This document shows positions 1-10,460 of a DNA stretch of 28,888 bases, in pieces; the first letter of the stretch is position 1; each line of letters opens with the position of its first letter. The translations under genes and the position numbers were made by a program. The notes below the pieces were generated by a model. That model made no database searches, was not told where the DNA came from, and saw only the letters and a program-made list of their open reading frames with translations. Source of the stretch: Sperchopsis tessellata (lineage: Eukaryota > Arthropoda > Insecta > Coleoptera > Hydrophilidae); assembly GCA_033557685.1 (NCBI GenBank), contig JAWQRN010000502.1, positions 1-28,888 on the forward strand, given 5' to 3'.

Positions 1-602
1 AAAAAAATTTCTCCTTCTTCACCCATATACTTTAACTGTTCTGATTTTATATTGTCATGTCCTGATGCTTTGCCATTCCTTAACCTTTTGAGTACTATTT
101 TAATTTCCTCTCCTGTGATAATTTCTGCTTCTATGTTTACTGTTGTGTTCTCAAGTTCAAGATTCCCATTTTCTTCTTCAGTGCTTTGCTTTTCCTCCAA
201 TAATTCTTCTTCTATTTTTGTTTCTGTTTTTTATTTCTGCTTTAACTTCTTCATTCCACCAGTGAATTTGTATTCTGATCTGTGCAATTCTGATGTTATT
301 ATTAGTTTAAAGGTACTCCATACTTCTACATTGTTCATATCCGGTTTAGTTTTTCTTATTGCTTCTCTTACATTGCACTAGTACTTCTCTCTTATTTATA
401 TATCCTTTAATCTGTCTATTTTAAACTTCATTGTTTTTGTTTTTATCTTAGTAGTCTTCCGTATTTCTTTTGCCTTTTTCTCATTCATTTTTAATTTTGC
501 TGTTACTAGATGGTGGTCACTTCCAATTTCACTACCCCTTCTTACTTTTATGTCCATTACTTCCTTTCCCTGCTCCTTGTTAGTTAGGAAATAGTCAATC
601 AA
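1..602 (-). mobile_element. Non-LTR retrotransposon (LINE) ORF2 remnant, endonuclease end and RT start, cut by the window edge
   Basis: Read on the minus strand, 602 to about 480 encodes the end of an apurinic-type endonuclease, with IDYFL followed by GSDHHLV, the usual last block of LINE endonucleases. The same frame continues leftward. Positions about 110 to 1 encode an acidic linker and then NGKASGHDNI and EQLKY, which match the entry block of LINE reverse transcriptases (NGKAPGxDxI...ELLKY). In-frame stops near 396 and 228 show it is dead. The 5' side stops near 602-620, so the copy is 5' truncated, as is common for target-primed insertions. The 3' side leaves the window. The style fits RTE-like or related clades, but I cannot fix the clade. 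It lies upstream of, and opposite to, the NFRKB gene. Confidence 0.75.
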
Positions 603-727
603 TGATTGTGCTTATTTGTATTTCATTTTGTCTTGTAATAATTTTGTGTGCTTAAATAATAAGTTAATAAATAATAAACGGCAACTTTCAGAACAGGTAT
701 TTGCTATGAACTGTGTAAATTAAAATT

Positions 728-747
728 GTTTCCTTTTATGTTTTCAG
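728..747 (+). other. NFRKB: Splice acceptor before the first coding exon of NFRKB
   Basis: A pyrimidine-rich run ends in TTTTCAG at 741-747. The start codon lies only nine bases further on, at 756. This suggests the first coding exon is preceded by a non-coding exon upstream, not visible in this window, so the promoter is probably outside the window. Confidence 0.6.
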
Positions 748-755
748 ATGTTACT

Positions 756-1174
756 ATGGATTCTGAGAGCTCATCGGAAGACCATACGTCGTCTTCCGAA
801 TGCAGCACAGAATCATCGGATGATGAGAAGTTGGAATCAGTACAAATATGCGGGGCTAGGCTACATATACCTCAAGGTTTATGCGAACGCAGTGATGTTT
901 TTCAAGAATTTTTTTCACCGTACACATGGAACGCATTATCTGAAGCTCAGAAGCAGCATTTGAAATCTTTTCTTCCTACGTTTCCCGAGAACGATGAACA
1001 AGAGAAAAATCTTTCATTAAAAAAATTATTAAATGGGGATGTATTTAGGTTTTCAAGTCCACTCATGGACTTTCATGATCATTTAAAAGCAGGTCATTAT
1101 AGGCCTGATATAGCTAAAATGAGATATATGATTAGAAAATCAGAAAGGAAAGAAGCTAAATCGAGATATAAAAG
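756..1174 (+). CDS. NFRKB: NFRKB (INO80 complex subunit G) orthologue, coding exon 1: DEUBAD-like domain
   Basis: First visible coding exon, 139 codons plus two bases. The ATG at 756 has A at -3 and G at +4, a good start context, and the spliced exon appears to begin at 748. Residues 1-27 are Ser/Glu/Asp-rich. Residues about 28-139 match the N-terminal domain of animal NFRKB, with landmarks GARLHIPQGL, TWNALSEAQKQHLKSFLPTF (close to the vertebrate block around EHLQQFLPQFPE), FRFSSPL and GHYRPDIAKMRYM. In human NFRKB this domain is the DEUBAD that binds and inhibits the deubiquitinase UCH37 (UCHL5) in the INO80 chromatin remodeller. The exon ends at a GT donor (AAAG|GTAAAG) in phase 2, and the frame would stop two bases later if unspliced. 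The join to 4678 restores YKR-YRERLE, which agrees with the family. Function is inferred from orthology. Confidence 0.92.
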
Positions 1175-2029
1175 GTAAAGTAGTAGCATCAGTAAAAGTA
1201 TTGTATTGTAGGTCATATACTGGTGCTTATATTTTATATTAGGCCACTTGTCTAAATTAGTTATCCTATCTATCTCTATTTCATCACCTATTAGGGGCTC
1301 AATCCTAGGAGTTTTCTTTTTTCTATACTTAGTATTTATTTCATTGTAAGTTACATTTTTCCCCGGTTTTTTTCAATTCATATTGATACTTTCTGTCATA
1401 ACTATCATGTCTTTATTTATTTAGGCACATATGACTAGAATAATAATTCTGAAAGGAAAACTTTTTACTTTTAATTGTTGCAAAATTTTAGATTACTTTT
1501 TCCTTGTTCTCACTAGAATTATAACGTACCTAAAACTCTCATCAAAAACTATTAGAATTTACATGGACCTAGTTAAGTGTGTATGTCAGTGGAGGAGATC
1601 TTTGTGGTTTTCTCTTCTGGAAGAAGGTGAAACTATGCAGGTGTACCAGCAGCAAATGGGGGGCTTTGAATTTTAAGTGTCATTTTTAATTTCTTGTTAA
1701 TATTTTTTTAACTCTGAGATTTGTTTACCTTGTAATTATCACTAGTCATTAGGAAATACTAAATTATGTAGTTTAATTTAAAGAGTGTTTTCTGGCATCC
1801 TTAACGTTCCAAAAGCATTGTCAAGTTACTAAAACCATCATCGAAGTTACACCTGGGACTTCTCTCCAAGGTGTTGTCACCTCATCATTTTGAAATTGTG
1901 GAAGGAATAACTTTCTTAAAATCGGAGACCTCTGAAAATATTTCAACTTCCAAGCAGTCTGTATAATTCTATCATTTGTTTGATATACAAATTTCATCCA
2001 AGTCATAGACAGAACCAGATCAGTATTCG
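1175..2029 (+). other. Intron 1, left part: no gene recognised
   Basis: The GTAAAG donor at 1175 opens a 3503-bp intron. This part is AT-rich. An open frame at 1431-1676 has no recognisable domain and no codon pattern I trust. Positions 1800-2010 may be the 5' terminal region of the Penelope-like element that follows, because a run GAAGTTACACC then TTCTCTCCAA near 1844-1872 loosely resembles the sequence near 3880. That link is weak. Confidence 0.5.
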
Positions 2030-2589
2030 CATATCCTCTCCACAGTTGAAACGGATGTTCTTTAAAAAGGTCTCAGATTCATTCCAACGCCCAGCAGCAT
2101 TTCTGTTAAAGAATCTACCCAGATAAGAACGTTTGCTCAATAATTACTCTGAATTTTCTATCCTCTTTGCGGACAAGGGTAACGCAACTCTCATAATCTC
2201 CAAATACGATGGAAAAATGTTACAATTTCTGCTAGATCCCGTGTACAAACTCAGATCGTAATCCTACCAACAGAATAGAGAAGGTGGTGTCATATATAAT
2301 TAAAAGTTATTATGACGGCCCAAATGAGCAGATGTTTAACTTGCTTCATTATTCTCATATTCCTACGATTTACGGTCTTCTGAAGATCCACAAACCAGTA
2401 GTTTATCTATGACCAATTGTAAACTGTATCTCGCACCTACCAGCTCGCCATATTTTTCACTTCCCAGCTCGGCCAGTTTATTTTAACATCATCATCATAC
2501 ATCAAGAACTCTACCCATTTCATTTAGAAGATTTCTAATTTGGTGCTAAACAAGTCTCTCCTATCCACCACAGCCAAATTATGCCTACG

Positions 2590-2785
2590 ATCTACACATT
2601 TGACGTTTCACAGCGAGTTTTATGAACAAAATTCTAGGGCTGCGATGGGATCCCCAGTCTCCTCCTCAGTTATCGCAAACATTTTTGTGGAAGCTTTCGA
2701 GGAAGAAATATTAGCATATACTCCCCTGAAACCAAAATGTTGGTTCAGGTATGTAGATGACACATTTGTAGTATGGCCTATATAG
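2590..2785 (+). pseudogene. PLE reverse-transcriptase core fragment
   Basis: This is the longest uninterrupted piece of the intron-1 Penelope-like RT. It runs from the YEQNSRAAMGSP block through VIANIFVEAFEEE to YVDDTFVVW. Both aspartates of the YVDD box are present. The frame breaks straight after 2785, and the next conserved block (IDDFLRHINSHHN) continues in another frame. It is a relic and should not be annotated as a host gene. Confidence 0.88.
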
Positions 2786-3339
2786 TTTGGAGAATTGATG
2801 ATTTCCTACGACACATTAATAGTCATCACAACAATGTTCAATTTACGATGGAAGTTGATGTATCTGGGACAATCACTTTCTTGGACGTTATTGTTGTAAG
2901 GCGTGTTAATGGCCATTAAGTGCATTCTAAGACCACACATACTAATAGGTATCTCAATTCCGTATTTTTATAATACCCCACACAAAAATTATCAGTAGTC
3001 AATAATCTGGCCTACAGAGCTTTCCGTCTCAGTGAAAAAAATAAATTATCCAAAGAAATTAGTAAGGTGAAAAATATTATTAGGGCCAACAGGTACATTC
3101 GGTTATACAAAAGCTTACCAAGCATTTTAAAATTCCCGCTCCGCTAATCAAAACCTGGACTTTATTGACAGTGCTTACTTGCAGTATGTGCAAAATACAA
3201 CAGAAAATATAGCATGGTTACTCACAATCATTCAATCGAGACTATTTTCCGATCTTCGATGAAAATCTGTGAAATCCTTTCAGCTTCGAAAAATTCAATA
3301 TCTCTGCAATCTGCTGGAGAATTCAGAATTCCATGATTA

Positions 3340-3640
3340 TGTGGCTTTGTGTACATAGGTCAGACAAAAGGTATGGTTTTCACTCTCTGCAGAGACTACG
3401 AAAGGCAAACACATCTCAAACAGTTTGCTATATTTCCTTTAACTAATCATAAATTAACCACTAAGCCATGATTTTCTCTTCAAGGACATAAATATTCTTG
3501 CCCAGTCATCCTATTATTTCCACAGAAATATTGAAATACATAAACATCTAATGAATCAAAATTGTGGTAACGATTATCCCCCGACATCTCCCTGGAAATA
3601 TCCATTATTGATGTGCCGAATAGAATCCTCATTGGCACCC
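3340..3640 (+). pseudogene. PLE GIY-YIG endonuclease remnant
   Basis: The VYIGQT motif near 3348-3368 is the second half of the GIY-YIG nuclease signature as PLEs carry it. It is followed by RDYERQTHLKQF (family: R...EHERN...) and, after stops, by the EIHKH block and an SPWKYP end, where full elements have a Trp-containing C terminus. The nuclease nicks target DNA for insertion in active PLEs. Stops and frameshifts make this copy dead. Confidence 0.8.
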
Positions 3641-3717
3641 CACCGTAACTAATAAATAATAAATAAATCGACGCATCACTAGTTTCATTCAGTCTATGGC
3701 TATCTTTTTTGTGAGTT

Positions 3718-3798
3718 ACATGTCAGTCTACACTTAGCACTTTTTAGAGCTGATTGACAGTTTATACGTAGCACTTTTAAGGGCTACATGTCAGTGAC
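3718..3798 (+). repeat. 34-bp-period imperfect tandem repeat, about 2.3 units, at the 3' side of the PLE
   Basis: Units share CAGTYTAYACKTAGCACTTTT. The CAG that opens each unit falls at 3724, 3758 and 3792, so the period is exactly 34. The first and third units also share ACATGTCAGT. The repeat sits within 70 bases of the PLE endonuclease end, so it is probably part of the PLE 3' untranslated or terminal region. Confidence 0.65.
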
Positions 3799-3845
3799 CG
3801 AAAAGTCGTAAAAAAGAAAAACCAACACATGCTTATCTCTCAGAA

Positions 3846-3900
3846 AACCTGGAGATGAAGTAGGTCCCCTTATTTAATGAAGTTTCGGCAACCTTCTCTC
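3846..3900 (+). other. Possible decayed hammerhead-like terminal motif of the intron-1 PLE
   Basis: CCTGGAGATG followed about 30 bases later by GAAGTTTCGGCAACC resembles the PLE terminal pattern CTGAAGATG ... CGAAACGTCGGC, which in many PLEs forms a hammerhead ribozyme core. The catalytic GAAA is not intact and the stem is not clear. I list it only because it lies where the element's 3' terminal repeat is expected. Confidence 0.3.
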
Positions 3901-4677
3901 CAAATTTCCAATGAGATTGGTAGATTAAAGTAAATAAGACTTATCACAGATGTACTTAGGAACTATGATAACCTAGTTATCTTCGAGAATTAGATTTTTT
4001 TAATTACATACTTAAAACATTTGGTTCCAAAATCTATTTCAAACTTCAAATTGCATGAAGTCATTTAAATGGAAATAATATAAACAATAGTACATGCTTG
4101 TATTCTTAGAACCAGTATTTTTCTACCAATAGAGGCTCAAAGTTTCTAAAGCAAGTGTTGTTTACATATTTCTATAGGTCTATACTATAACAAACGTAAA
4201 AAATCACTGCATAAAAATATTACTTGTGTAAATGATATCCGAAAAAACAAACATCCTTACGTTTATATAAACAACTGTTGAATGTTTTTTAAAAGTTAAC
4301 AAGAATTCTGAAGTCACAGCTGAGGTGTATTTTCATAAATACTTAGACAATTTTTCAAGAAACTACGGATGAAGTTCTTCTGATACCATGAAAACACATC
4401 GGTAATTGCTTTAAAATAAAAATTGAAGCAGCTAGTGTGGGATCCATCAATAGCATAAACAAATGATTATTTATATTAATCTAATACAATCTGCTTCCAC
4501 TTTTTTTATCAAAGTGTCATAAAACAAATTCAGGTTAAATATTGCCGCTTCAAGTAACTTTCCAATTATCTTTTCTTGTGTTATTTGCATATCTTTGAAT
4601 GATTGGAGTTATACCCTTTTGCTATTGTACTCCATGTATTCATATAGTTTTATTAATATCTTTATCTTTTATTTTAG
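3901..4677 (+). other. Intron 1, right part, ending in the exon 2 acceptor
   Basis: AT-rich sequence with no recognised element or gene. It ends with a strong polypyrimidine run and ATTTTAG at 4671-4677, the acceptor for NFRKB exon 2. Confidence 0.6.
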
Positions 4678-6103
4678 GTATCGAGAGAGGTTAGAAGATG
4701 AAATAGTACAGTCTAGAGAAAATTTATTAAATTCCATAAACAATCTCCCACCTGGTGTAGAACCAAGAATAGAAAAAATTAACTCTAGTACTCCTTCCTA
4801 TGTTAGTCCAATAGCTTATAGAACGAAAAGAAGATATTTCCAAGAACTATCAGTAATTCGGTCAAAAGTAGATGAATCAGGATTTTCCTCAGACGAGAAC
4901 TATCCTGAAGGTCCTACTACACCCATGTCCAGAAAGCAAAAAAGACATTTAAATAGTATAAAAAATTCACAAACTGCAAATGGAGAAAGACCTCTTATAT
5001 CCACAATGGCAGCTAAACCTAATGGATTAGATTTAGAAAGAATAATAACCCCCAACCATAATCCTTTTTATATAACGGAAGAAACTTATAAGAGCTTACT
5101 TTCGCGGCATAAAAGAAGAAAAATTGATAATTCGGATGATATAGAAATGAATACTAAAGGCATAACTATATCAGATGTAATTCGTAGAACAAAATTAACG
5201 TATTATAAGAAATTAAATAACAGTGTTCCTACGCCACCCTCAAAGCATCACATAGAAAATAAGATAGTCAGTAAAAAGAAAATTAAGAAAGAACATCCGA
5301 CGTTTGGTTCTCAATCTCCTGAATTAAGCAAGCTCAACACTTTCTTTGGGCACAGTTCGAATTCAGAGATGGAATCAGATTCGGACTCTATAGACACAGT
5401 ATTATCATCCAAAAGTAGAGGAAAAAGTAAAAGCAAATCAGTCAAACAAATATCAAAAATTGTACCTAATAAAGTTATCAAAACGGAAGTTAAAACAGAG
5501 CCAAATAATTTCTTTGAAGCAAACACCAATTCTCTCGATAAAACTTCTAGTCCTGATACAAATAATATGTCTCGAACCCCTAGTTTTACTACTCAATTCG
5601 GGAAAATTACCCCAGCTACTCTATCCGATTTGGATGGAATAGATATGATGAATCTCCCTATAGACTTAGATGATTCTAATATAGATATGTTGGACATTAA
5701 TAATAAACCAGAACTAATGCAAGAAACCCACGCCAATTATTTATCGTTAATACGAGATATTATATGTTCTACCAATGAGCATAGAATGAATATGAACACC
5801 TTAGAAGATAGGTTGAAATCTTGGCAGGAGAATCCTATTAGTCCTTTGAATGACTGGTACAGCATAATGGATAACTGGGTGTCATTATTGCAATCTGCAG
5901 TAAATTTTCTAAGTGGGAATTTCCCGGAACAACCAGAAGATTTCGTTCCTTATATAGAATACAAGCCTCAATTGGAAATGTATCAATGGATTGGGGCTGG
6001 ACGAGACTCTGACAGCTTATTGTCACCTTTATGTCAATATTGGTTGGATCATCGGAATGAAATGAAGAATGCTATTCCTACCAAAGAAAAAGAAGAAGTT
6101 GAG
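4678..6103 (+). CDS. NFRKB: NFRKB orthologue, coding exon 2: linker and helical middle domain
   Basis: This exon supplies residues 140-615. It enters in phase 2, completing an Arg codon, and leaves in phase 0 at GAG|GTAAGA. The first residues (YRERLEDEIVQSRENLL) continue the N-terminal domain helix. Next comes a low-complexity linker with SSDEN, basic runs and Ser/Asp-rich stretches, where GITISDVIRRTK matches the vertebrate LTLNDIMTRV segment. Residues about 486-610 form a conserved helical block, with HANYLSLIRDII, LEDRLKSWQENPISPLNDW, PYIEYKPQLEMYQWIG and LCQYWLDHR, each with a clear counterpart in human NFRKB. NFRKB is a metazoan-specific INO80 subunit with scaffolding and regulatory roles. 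No break is seen. The frame stays open for 62 codons past the donor, so an intron-retaining form would end at 6292. Confidence 0.93.
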
Positions 6104-6290
6104 GTAAGATATACACTAGGGTGTTGCTGTCCTATAAGAATTTTTAATAATGCACATAAGAGGAAATCACCTTTATCAATGATGAGCGCTTATAAAACTC
6201 ATTTGTTTGCTGAATTTTCAGAGAAAATTGAAGGCCCCCAAGCCAAGACTTTTGGTATGCATGGTCCTTCCAACTTCAGATCGGTGTGTT
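6104..6290 (+). other. Start of intron 2; frame open past the donor
   Basis: GTAAGA at 6104 is a strong donor and joins in phase to 10461. Read through, the exon 2 frame would add 62 residues with a Cys cluster and no family resemblance, then stop at 6290-6292. The extra peptide does not match NFRKB, and the PLE fragment begins at its end, so I treat it as intron. Confidence 0.6.
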
Positions 6291-6394
6291 AATTTTATTT
6301 GTTGGAGTAACATCAGTTGCCTAGAAAATATGCCTTACAACAATGAACGACACGTCGGTACTTTTCAGAACTATTGTAAGTTTCCACCTGGAAG
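6291..6394 (+). mobile_element. PLE terminal-repeat fragment (same family as the right edge of the window)
   Basis: Compared with the reverse complement of 28780-28888, the two align along their length. Shared blocks are GAGTAACATCA / GAAGTAACATCA, GCCTAGAAAATAT / GCCTTGAAAATGT, CTTACAACAATG / CTTGCAACAGTG, CGACACGTCGG / CGAAACGTCGG and TTTCCACCTGGAA / TTTCCACCCGGAA. The region therefore carries a diverged PLE end in + orientation. The hammerhead-like GAAAC is changed to GACAC here, so this copy is catalytically broken if the motif was ever a ribozyme. Confidence 0.7.
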
Positions 6395-6671
6395 CACCTC
6401 TCTTACAACATTTCTTAGTATATATTTATTTTCAATAATATAGCTCCTCAGTTTTTTTGTAAATAATTTGTACTTTGTTATTTCATCAGGACTGGCATTG
6501 TAGTGTTTTAGCTCAGTAATTTTACAAACCTTTGTGTGTTTACAAAATTCATTCTAAGATGTTTACATTTTTTCCCTAAAATGCAGTTTTGATATTGTAT
6601 ATTTATGCAGCTTGTATGTATAATATTCTAATGTCGAATAAATATATATGATTATATGTACTATTTTTAAT

Positions 6672-6809
6672 GAAAATATTTTCAAGAGTATATCTTTGAG
6701 CAACATCTAGTATTTTTGCTAGGTTATGATACTCCGCCTTCCAAACAACTATTCCATAATGGATTACAAATTCTGTCAATGCAATATATTTGTACCATGC
6801 TAGAGACCG
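6672..6809 (-). mobile_element. LINE (CR1/jockey-type) RT C-terminal fragment
   Basis: One open 46-codon stretch on the minus strand reads ALTEFVIHYGIVVWKAEY, then AKILDVAQRYTLENIF. This corresponds to the YGIIxWGxA ... LxxLQKRAIRxI block near the C terminus of CR1- and jockey-type reverse transcriptases. Weak resemblance, such as LYIQAA, may continue leftward to about 6450 with stops. No ends or target-site duplications were identified. Confidence 0.55.
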
Positions 6810-6819
6810 GTAACTTTTT

Positions 6820-7860
6820 AGTCATTTATTATTGTTTTGAAACTTAAATCATTCATTTTTAGCGAGTGTTTCTAAATAATATTTCAATGAATAATCACTT
6901 TGGTTGGTTATTTTTTAATTTGACAACAAGTCATAAACTTATTTCGATGGTAAGGTATTAAATTACATAAACTCTAATAGCAGGATCATGAATTTGAAGG
7001 GTTTCTATACCAAGACATATATAAAACATGATTCAGTGTTATATTTATACATGTAATATTGTTTCTTCATTTACGTATATGCTTACATAAACAATCCCAT
7101 CCTGTGACGTATCCACCAAATTTACACTGTGACATTATCTTATTTAAAGTATATAGGCCACAGTATAACACATAATCACAAGAATTTATTCACTATCACC
7201 TGTTTAAGTTTATAATGTAATTAATAATTTCTTTATTTACAATGTCTAATCGAAGAGTGACAGTATACGAGAGATAAGGACCATTACCAACTTAAATTTC
7301 TGTTACTAGTGTCATATCTAGTGGCATTAGTGTCTTAGTTTAAATTTCAAAATAATGTTTTTTTGTACATACTTTTTGCTCATTTAATTTTGAATCATCT
7401 TCATTGGCAACTATAGGTACAACTTAAACTGTCTTTGTCTTCAGTACTTGATGACAAACATAGAGTTTGTGTTCCAGCGTCTAACTAGTGAATAACAATT
7501 ATATCTCTATAGTTTTTATTGTTGGTTTTATTTGCACAATGGGGAGAGAGTTAGTCTTGGTGCTATTAATTAACCTCGTGGAGGAGCTAAATAGATATTT
7601 TCTGCAATTGTGAAGAAATTCGACGATTTCAACTGTTTTGTTAGTTTTAACGTCAATTGCAATTGCCAATATGTTACTTGTTATATATCTGTCTTTGAAG
7701 GTTTTTGATAACAATACCCGATTGATAATAATATCAAAAGAAAACAAAAATACAAGTTTTTTATTGACTAGTACTAAAATAAACATATAACTAACTTAAA
7801 CAATAAACCTAAAAATAGTCATAACATTCGTATAATAAAATTTGAAAATACAAAAAGAAA
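6820..7860 (+). other. Intron 2 sequence, no gene recognised
   Basis: AT-rich. A minus-strand open frame at 7499-7786 (95 codons) has no recognisable domain. It lies just beyond the 3' side of the Tigger-like element and may be its 3' flank or unrelated intron. No TIR could be matched with confidence. Confidence 0.45.
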
Positions 7861-7869
7861 ATGAAATAC

Positions 7870-8901
7870 TCATTTAAAGTTGTTTTGTTTCTGATGTGCT
7901 CTCCTCATTTCGCTGTTTGTTGGAGGTTGTAATATTTCTATAATATCCGTTTCTTCCTTTTGCTGATCATCTTCAATTTGCATCATTGGAGACATACTTT
8001 TTGAAATATCATCTTCTGTATGATTATCTGCTATATTAATGTTGTAGACAATTACTGTCCATATTCAAAGTAATTGTCAAAATGACGTGTGTCTGAATTA
8101 TCTTCTTCTGAAAACCCACTGATCTTAAAACAATTTTTAATCGTCACTTTGGATACTTGTTTCCAAGACAAGGTAGTGAGATTTAAAGCATCTAGTAAAT
8201 ATGTTTTCTTGCCTTAATTATTAGCGCTCATATTTTGCGTATCCTCCATATTTTCCAAAATTCTAGCATGCATTTCTTTTCGGTAATAATTCTTCAGGGT
8301 CCTTATAAAAAAAACTTTCATATTTTTTAAATTACAATTTATACTATATGGAGTACAATTGTTCACTAGATGGGTAATTTAGTGATCAACAGTATTGATC
8401 CATTTTATGCCATCCAGGCATTTGCATTTGAATAATAATCCACTCGTAAATTTGCACAACACACAAATACCGTACAAGTACGCGATTGTAAAGCCCAGTC
8501 TTGTCTGCATTAAAAACATTAAGTGTAAGTTCCAAAGCAATCTTGAGGCATTAATTTTCGATCCAGTATTCTACACACTTATTATCATCATTTTTTGCTT
8601 GTTGTAAGTTTGTTTGTCTATAACATTTTCCTTTTTTTCCTACAGTGAAACTATTTTTCTGTTGCAACTAAAAAAAAATTCCCAGTTTCTTCACAAATTC
8701 TTCCACTTTTTGACGTATCAATGTGCTTCATGTTCACGGACATTAGTGAACCAACCACTTGATCGTCTTTTCCGGTGCGATTTCGTTTAATGTTTAAATT
8801 GTGTTTTTTTGCTTGACTTCTATTTCAATACTTTTTAAAATTTTATAAAGAAATGCAATTTTAAATTGCACTGCTGCATACCGTTGGCTTATTTTCGACA
8901 T
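7870..8901 (-). mobile_element. Tigger/pogo-type (DDE_1) transposase pseudogene
   Basis: On the minus strand, blocks of a Tigger-family transposase occur in the right order but in shifting frames. An N-terminal start lies at 8901, then a RNRTGKDDQVV segment typical of the CENP-B-type DNA-binding region. LNVFNADKTGLYNRVL at about 8470-8520 is the first catalytic block (family: DVFNADETGLFYRLLP), with its aspartate codon at 8503-8505. LKNYYRKEMHARIL near 8260-8300 and VTIKNCFKISGFSEED near 8110-8147 follow, the latter matching the TIxNCFRxxGF block. An acidic tail ends at 7870. The stretch between the first catalytic block and the LKNYYRKE block is far too short, so the second and third catalytic acids appear to be deleted. 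It lies antisense in NFRKB intron 2. Confidence 0.78.
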
Positions 8902-10460
8902 CTTATCATATCGTTTAAGAAAGTTAACTTTTTATTTTAAAATAAGATATCTTATCGAGTTACAAAAGAACTAACTGAGTTATCATTACATCGGCACGTG
9001 GTGGCTGCTAGACATACATGTGCATTAGCAACTGATGGTCCGGTTGCTCTCGAGTGTGAGAATAATAGAAAAATTCAGGAAGCTAGGTTATTGCTATATG
9101 GAAACAATCGTAAGAAGAAATCAATAACATGAACCGAAGTAATTATTAGTATTAAAGATGTTTTTTTCAATATAATAAGCGACTGTTGTTCACTGCATTT
9201 CTATTCAGGCAATGAGAGAGAGAGTATCTGAAGAAAGTCTGATCTGATTTCAAATAGAATCATAGGTGCGCTAAACAGTTGCAAAAGAATTTGTGTTGAA
9301 GTTGAAGATTTATTAGAAGGTACGGTATGCCAAACAGCAAGAAAGGAAAAAAAGAATTGTTTTATATATTAGATTCCGTCTTGCCCCTAACTAATTCGCT
9401 TTGGAAGAAATTAAATCTTCCTTTACAAGTAGTCCGGCTAAATTTAACAAAAGAGGGTTGTCTTTTTACCTAGCAGAAGTAGATAATGGATTTAGTTTTG
9501 ATATCAGTATTAATATACATCTAAATACACATCTTTTTATCACAGAAGAGTTCTCTGTTTTTACTATTAATTAAACAGGTTCGTTGTTTACACTGCAGTT
9601 CGCTTTTGTATTACAAGTATCAAGTTCAGTTCTTATAGCATTAAGAGTTTTATATTCTTTTGTAATTGGTAGTTCGACACTATTTTATTTCTTTAAACAA
9701 AACAAAAAACTGTTGCATTGTTTTTTGCCCATCACAAATTGGAATGCTTCTACTGCCTTGCGTAGTAAATTTGTAAATTATTACTCATACCAACAAATTT
9801 TAATTGTTGGATAGTGTTCTTTCAACTGTCTGGAATGAGGCACAAGCTATGCTTATCCCTATTCCAAAATTATTATTATTAGATTATTGAGTTTTATCCA
9901 TTACAATAATTCTGTATGATTTATTCCAAATTGCTATTGCAGTTGTGCTGAAATTATTTGATTAATACCGTTTTAATTCTCATCATGAATCTTAATAATT
10001 ATATACCAAAAGTTATTTTGTCAACTCTCACCAAAATATTTCATATTCATATATTTCAGTAGATCCATCAATTATTTCATACAAAATATTTACTTAAATT
10101 TATACTATTTCCAAAAATTCAAACATGATTAATTTTACATATAAATTTTCCAAAATCAAAAATCTATACTGAAGATTACTACCAAAGCGAGCTTAGTACA
10201 CTATCTTAGTATTTTTGACACCAATTAATATTCTTGTCTTTCGAATGTAAAGAATGCAGTAGACAATTTCTTATGAGGAACTTTCTTGCCATGTCTCATC
10301 CATGGTTTTAACCCATAAATACACAGGTTGCTGGTAATGTTCTCTAACTCTGTTGTTTCTTCTATTATCCTCAAGTTTTGTTTAAATAAACGAACATTTA
10401 TGTTATTATTTTACAATGAAAAGTGGCAAGTAAATTTAATAAATATTTATTATCTTCTAG
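8902..10460 (+). other. Intron 2, right part, ending in the exon 3 acceptor
   Basis: AT-rich. Short open frames such as 9584-9814 have no recognisable domain. The sequence ends with TATCTTCTAG at 10451-10460, the acceptor for exon 3. The 5' TIR of the Tigger-like relic should lie near 8950-9000 but I could not pair it. Confidence 0.5.

Larger units (their letters stand above)
2030..3650 (+). mobile_element. Penelope-like retroelement (PLE), decayed, with RT and GIY-YIG endonuclease
   Basis: Several frames together give the PLE protein in order. ADKGNATLIISKYDG lies at about 2170-2220 and IYGLLKIHKP near 2370-2400 (family: YGLPKIHKP). RAAMGSPVSSSVIANIF lies near 2637-2690 and CWFRYVDDTFVVW near 2738-2780, the RT active-site block with the YVDD catalytic pair. 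FTMEVDVSGTITFLDVIV follows at about 2840-2900. The GIY-YIG endonuclease begins with CGFVYIGQTKG near 3340-3372, and RNIEIHKHL near 3522-3550 matches the usual end of PLE endonucleases. Frame changes and stops throughout make it inactive. It lies in intron 1 of NFRKB in the same orientation as the gene. RT plus GIY-YIG in this order is diagnostic of PLEs. Confidence 0.9.

Noticed and set aside
52..381. Plus-strand open frame of 109 codons at the left edge
   Set aside because: The reverse strand encodes LINE endonuclease-RT linker and RT entry blocks. The plus frame is its shadow.
1821..2006. Minus-strand open frame near the start of the PLE
   Set aside because: No domain recognised. More likely part of the PLE 5' terminal region read in the wrong direction.
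7499..7786. 95-codon minus-strand gene in intron 2
   Set aside because: No recognisable domain. It lies next to a Tigger-like relic and has low-complexity composition.
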